A stretch of DNA of 52,545 nucleotides from Roseburia_C amylophila (GTDB lineage Bacteria > Bacillota > Clostridia > Lachnospirales > Lachnospiraceae), in NCBI RefSeq assembly GCF_025567465.1, contig NZ_JAOQKI010000018.1:1-52545 (forward strand). Direction: 5' to 3'. The position numbers and the translations under genes are program-made. The stretch's first letter is position 1. Every line of letters starts with the position of its first letter. The notes under the pieces are model-generated. The model ran no database searches, was not told the DNA's origin, and worked only from the letters and a program-made list of their open reading frames with translations. Below, piece after piece: positions 49,519 to 52,545 of this stretch.

Positions 49519-50799
49519 ATGAAGAAAGAACCATTTGTGACAAAAGAACAGATTGAAGAAATTGTAAAGACATATCCAACCCCGTTTCACCTTTATGATG
49601 AAAAAGGCATCCGTGAAAATGCAAAGGCAGTAAAAGAAGCATTTGCATGGAATCCGGGATTCCGTGAGTATTTTGCAGTAAAAGCAACTCCGAACCCATT
49701 TATCTTAAATATTTTAAAAGAGTATGACTGCGGCTGCGACTGTGCATCCCAGACAGAGCTGATGTTAGCTGATTCCCAGGGATTTGACGGAAAGCATATT
49801 ATGTTTTCTTCCAATGATACCCCTGCATATGAATATAAATTTGCAGACAAGATTGGCGCAATCATCAATCTGGATGACTTTACCCATATCGACTTCTTAG
49901 AGAAGACAATCGGTAAGATTCCAGAGACCATCAGCTGCAGATATAATCCGGGCGGAGTGTTCAAAATGAGCAACGGTATCATGGATAACCCGGGAGATGC
50001 AAAATACGGATTTACAACAGAGCAGTTATTTGAAGGCTTTAAGATTTTAAAAGAAAAAGGTGCAAAGAATTTTGGTATTCATGCATTCTTAGCAAGTAAT
50101 ACCGTAACCAACGAGTATTATCCGATGCTTGCAAAACAGCTTTTTGAAGTAGCTGTTAAATTAAAAGAAGAAGTAGGCTGCCATATCAGCTTTATCAACC
50201 TTTCCGGTGGAGTTGGTGTGAACTATACACCAGACCAGGAACCAAACGACATCCGTGTTATCGGCGAAGGCGTACACAAGGTTTATGATGAAATTTTAGT
50301 TCCGGCAGGTATGGGTGATGTAGCTATCTATACTGAGATGGGCCGTTTTATGTTAGCACCTTATGGATGCCTTGTGACGCAGGCAATTCATGAGAAACAT
50401 ACACACAAGGAATACATTGGTGTGGATGCATGTGCAGTAAACCTGATGCGTCCTGCAATGTATGGTGCATATCATCACATTACCGTGCTGGGCAAGGACA
50501 ACAGCGTATGCGACCACAAATATGATGTAACCGGTTCTCTTTGTGAGAACAACGATAAATTTGCCGTAGACCGTATGTTACCGAAGATTGACATGGGCGA
50601 TTATCTGGTAATTCATGATACCGGAGCACATGGTTATTCCATGGGTTATAACTACAATGGTAAATTAAAATCCGCTGAGTTACTTTTGAAGGAAGATGGC
50701 TCCGTACAGCTTATCCGTCGTGCAGAGACACCGAAGGATTATTTTGCAACATTTGACTGCTTTGACATTTTGAAAAATATGAAAGACCCGGAAAAATAA
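49519..50799 (+). CDS. lysA: Diaminopimelate decarboxylase
   Basis: A 426-residue PLP enzyme of the alanine racemase fold type III. PLP Lys is in EYFAVKATPNPF near residue 55, GCDCASQTEL near 78, and a Cys active-site loop DVTGSLCENNDKFAVDR near 343. It makes lysine from meso-diaminopimelate, completing the path opened by dapA and dapB in the same window. GAAGGAG precedes the ATG. The form is the longer, about 420-residue branch found in many Clostridia and related bacteria; a carboxynorspermidine decarboxylase is a less likely alternative. Confidence 0.88.
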   Translation: MKKEPFVTKEQIEEIVKTYPTPFHLYDEKGIRENAKAVKEAFAWNPGFREYFAVKATPNPFILNILKEYDCGCDCASQTELMLADSQGFDGKHIMFSSNDTPAYEYKFADKIGAIINLDDFTHIDFLEKTIGKIPETISCRYNPGGVFKMSNGIMDNPGDAKYGFTTEQLFEGFKILKEKGAKNFGIHAFLASNTVTNEYYPMLAKQLFEVAVKLKEEVGCHISFINLSGGVGVNYTPDQEPNDIRVIGEGVHKVYDEILVPAGMGDVAIYTEMGRFMLAPYGCLVTQAIHEKHTHKEYIGVDACAVNLMRPAMYGAYHHITVLGKDNSVCDHKYDVTGSLCENNDKFAVDRMLPKIDMGDYLVIHDTGAHGYSMGYNYNGKLKSAELLLKEDGSVQLIRRAETPKDYFATFDCFDILKNMKDPEK

Positions 50800-50801
50800 A
50801 C

Positions 50802-50858
50802 TTGCAATCTATTAGAAAATATGATAAACTTTCATTTGTTCGGTTCGACTGAACCGAA
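50802..50858 (+). promoter_or_regulatory. tRNA-Leu promoter and leader hairpin
   Basis: TTGCAA (50802-50807) and TAAACT (50825-50830) are 17 bases apart. An 8-bp hairpin TTCGGTTC (50839-50846)/GAACCGAA (50851-50858) follows between the promoter and the tRNA and probably forms part of the 5' leader. Confidence 0.7.
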
Positions 50859-50863
50859 TAAAT

Positions 50864-50946
50864 GCCGGCGTGTCGGAATGGCAGACGAGGCAGACTCAAA
50901 ATCTGTTGTGGGCAACCACGTGCGGGTTCAAGTCCCGCTGCCGGCA
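50864..50946 (+). tRNA. tRNA-Leu (anticodon CAA)
   Basis: The acceptor arms GCCGGCG (50864-50870) and TGCCGGC (50939-50945) pair with one G-U, and the discriminator base is A (50946). The anticodon loop CTCAAAA gives anticodon CAA for UUG codons. A long variable arm (TGTGGGCAACCACG) marks a leucine-type class II tRNA. The T arm reads GCGGGTTCAAGTCCCGC. CCA is not encoded. Confidence 0.95.
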
Positions 50947-50960
50947 TTAATATTTTGGAA

Positions 50961-50990
50961 AAGAATCGACTACTGGTCGGTTCTTTTTTT
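50961..50990 (+). terminator. Terminator of the tRNA-Leu gene
   Basis: The arms GAATCGAC (50963-50970) and GTCGGTTC (50976-50983) are followed by a run of seven Ts. Confidence 0.9.
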
Positions 50991-51059
50991 ACGCGAGTAG
51001 CGAGGAAATTGCAAAGCGTGTTTCCCATAGTTACGCGAATAGAAGGTAAGGAGAATCAC

Positions 51060-52430
51060 ATGGAACAGACCAATGACAGAACATTTTTAGAAACAGAACC
51101 GGTAGGAAAGCTGTTATTAAAGCTGGCATTGCCTACCGTTGCAGCCCAGTTGATTAATATGATGTATAACATAGTAGACCGTATGTATATCGGCCATATT
51201 CCGGGGGATGGTGCAATGGCACTGACCGGAGTCGGTGTATGCATGCCGCTGATTATGGTAGTATCTGCGTTTGCAGCACTGATTAGTAATGGTGGTGCAC
51301 CACGGGCAACCATATTTATGGGAAAGGGAGAGAAGGACAAGGCGGAAAAAACGCTGGGGAACTGTTTTTGCACCCAGATTATTGTATCACTGATACTGAC
51401 TGCATTTCTGCTGGCGGGAAACAGAGGTTTTCTTCTGGCATTTGGAGCCAGCGAAAATACAATTTCTTTTGCTACTGATTATATGAATATTTATGCCATA
51501 GGAACGATTTTTGTGCAGTTGACTCTGGGGATGAATGCATTTATTACGGCGCAGGGATTTGCCAGAACCGGTATGCTGTCGGTACTGATTGGTGCAGTGA
51601 TTAATATTGCACTGGATCCGGTATTTATCTTTGGCTTTGGCATGGGTGTAAAAGGAGCAGCACTGGCAACAGTTCTTTCCCAGGCATGTTCCTGTATCTG
51701 GGTGCTGGCTTTTTTATGTGGAAAGAAAACGCATCTTCGCTTGAAAGGAAAAAATATGATATTGCAGGCAAATATTATTTGGCCGAGTATTGCACTTGGA
51801 ACAGCAATGTTTATTATGCAGGCAAGCGAGAGCGTGATTTCAGTCTGCTTTAATTCTTCGTTATTACGATATGGCGGAGATATGGCAGTAGGAGCCATGA
51901 CCATATTAACCAGTGTCATGCAGTTTGCACTACTTCCGTTACAGGGATTGGGTCAGGGAGCGCAGCCGATTATCAGCTATAATTATGGAGCCAAAAGAGC
52001 AGACAGGGTAAAAGAAGCCTATTTCTTATTACTGAAAATTGATGTAGGATTTTCCTTTGCTTTGTGGGTACTGGTGATGGCATTTCCAAGAGCATTTGCA
52101 GCCATGTTTACCTCAGATGCGGCACTGATTGCATATACGGGAAATGCACTTCGGATTTATCTTATGGCAATTCTGATATTCGGAATCCAGATGGCGTGTC
52201 AGATGGCATTTACATCACTGGGAAAAGCAGTATCTTCCATTATTGTAGCGGTGATGCGTAAATTCGTATTATTACTGCCACTTATTTATATTATGCCACA
52301 CATTTTTACCGGCAATCAGGCAATGGCAGTTTATATGGCAGAGCCGGTAGCGGATGTGCTGGCGGTAAGCTTTACGTCTGTACTGTTCTATTTCCAGTTC
52401 CGCAAGGTGCTGCGTCAGATAGAAGGGTAG
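51060..52430 (+). CDS. MATE family efflux transporter
   Basis: A 456-residue membrane protein with about twelve segments and MATE features: LALPTVAAQLINMMYNIVDRMYIG near residue 16, GMNAFITAQGFARTGM near 160 and GLGQGAQPIISYNYGA near 298. It exports drugs or metabolites coupled to Na+ or H+. The ATG at 51060 has AAGGAGA 8 bases upstream; an open frame that extends to 50862 runs through the tRNA gene and is not real. It may be read from beyond the tRNA terminator; no separate promoter was found. Confidence 0.92.
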   Translation: MEQTNDRTFLETEPVGKLLLKLALPTVAAQLINMMYNIVDRMYIGHIPGDGAMALTGVGVCMPLIMVVSAFAALISNGGAPRATIFMGKGEKDKAEKTLGNCFCTQIIVSLILTAFLLAGNRGFLLAFGASENTISFATDYMNIYAIGTIFVQLTLGMNAFITAQGFARTGMLSVLIGAVINIALDPVFIFGFGMGVKGAALATVLSQACSCIWVLAFLCGKKTHLRLKGKNMILQANIIWPSIALGTAMFIMQASESVISVCFNSSLLRYGGDMAVGAMTILTSVMQFALLPLQGLGQGAQPIISYNYGAKRADRVKEAYFLLLKIDVGFSFALWVLVMAFPRAFAAMFTSDAALIAYTGNALRIYLMAILIFGIQMACQMAFTSLGKAVSSIIVAVMRKFVLLLPLIYIMPHIFTGNQAMAVYMAEPVADVLAVSFTSVLFYFQFRKVLRQIEG

Positions 52431-52504
52431 TGAGAAGTGAATGAAATTGCATAAATAGAAAAATGTAGAAAAGGGGCTGTAAAAAAACTCCCCTAGAAAA
52501 AAAT

Positions 52505-52536
52505 CGCCCAGACCGTGAGGTCTGAGCGTTTTTTTG
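52505..52536 (+). terminator. Terminator after the MATE gene
   Basis: The arms CGCCCAGACC (52505-52514) and GGTCTGAGCG (52519-52528), with one mismatch, are followed by seven Ts. Confidence 0.85.
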
Positions 52537-52545
52537 GTATAATTA

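Noticed and set aside
50862..51059. Open frame extending the MATE gene upstream through the tRNA
   Set aside because: It overlaps the whole tRNA-Leu gene and its terminator; a perfect ribosome binding site precedes the ATG at 51060.
1..52545. CRISPR array
   Set aside because: No regularly spaced direct repeats of 24-40 bases were seen; the repeat clusters found are short and palindromic.

Overview
The window looks like a chromosome segment from a spore-forming, anaerobic Firmicute of the Clostridia, most probably family Lachnospiraceae. The supporting evidence is the gene content (dipicolinate synthase spoVFA/spoVFB, lysine riboswitch-dapA-dapB, T-box-aspS-gatCAB, a sigV/rsiV-like pair, and several families I associate with Lachnospiraceae such as DUF5721 and the CspB-like S8 peptidases), strong AGGAGG ribosome binding sites, and moderate-to-low GC. 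Species cannot be decided from the sequence.

Layout. Positions 1-7700 are an AT-rich accessory island. It holds a two-gene BcgI-like type IIB restriction-modification operon (minus strand), a zinc-finger protein of unknown role (minus), a multiply broken Tn916-family integrase with an excisionase remnant, and a 456-residue protein that combines an N-terminal zinc ribbon, an RX4H motif typical of HEPN ribonucleases, and a C-terminal SEC-C metal-binding tail. This last gene is the best candidate for something undescribed. The island ends in a cluster of short TAGTAGTAA-type repeats at about 7661-7713.

From 7833 the sequence is ordinary chromosome. 7833-9746: low-molecular-weight tyrosine phosphatase, a DUF1835/DUF3658 protein and a nitroreductase in one run. 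9803-15130: T-box leader, aspS, gatC, gatA, gatB. 15262-16310: Lgt and a small membrane protein (minus). 16470-19713: clpX and a cytosolic S8 protease. 19786-21256: L-lactate dehydrogenase and an LspA-like protein. 21416-24462: cold-shock protein, DUF5721 protein, transglutaminase-like lipoprotein, DegV protein. 24601-27837: dipicolinate synthase A/B meeting a convergent asparagine synthetase AsnB. 27997-29485: ECF sigma factor with its RsiV-type anti-sigma. 29596-31425: TypA/BipA. 31542-31700: a palindrome-rich presumptive interspersed repeat. 31814-33053: tandem-OB SSB-like protein and a CobA-like ATPase. 33085-35112: lysine riboswitch, dapA, dapB. 35209-36942: asnA and an alpha/beta hydrolase (minus). 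37043-43128: deoxyinosine glycosylase, then a beta-glucoside PTS locus (PRD regulator, EIIBC, metallo-beta-lactamase-fold protein, GH1 glucosidase). 43332-44600: luxS and mtnN. 44787-46685: lytic transglycosylase (minus), azlC-azlD. 46688-49438: two-component system. 49455-50799: lysA. 50864-52430: tRNA-Leu(CAA) and a MATE transporter.

Functional threads. (1) Asparagine and aspartate: aspS-gatCAB can make Asn-tRNA by amidation, while asnA and asnB make free asparagine, so three routes lie within about 26 kb. (2) The diaminopimelate/dipicolinate branch: dapA and dapB sit under a lysine riboswitch, lysA has its own promoter, and dpaA/dpaB draw from the same intermediate for spores. (3) The activated methyl cycle: mtnN and luxS. 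(4) Lipoprotein maturation: Lgt and LspA-like proteins. Many adjacent units are separated by strong, often bidirectional, hairpin terminators.
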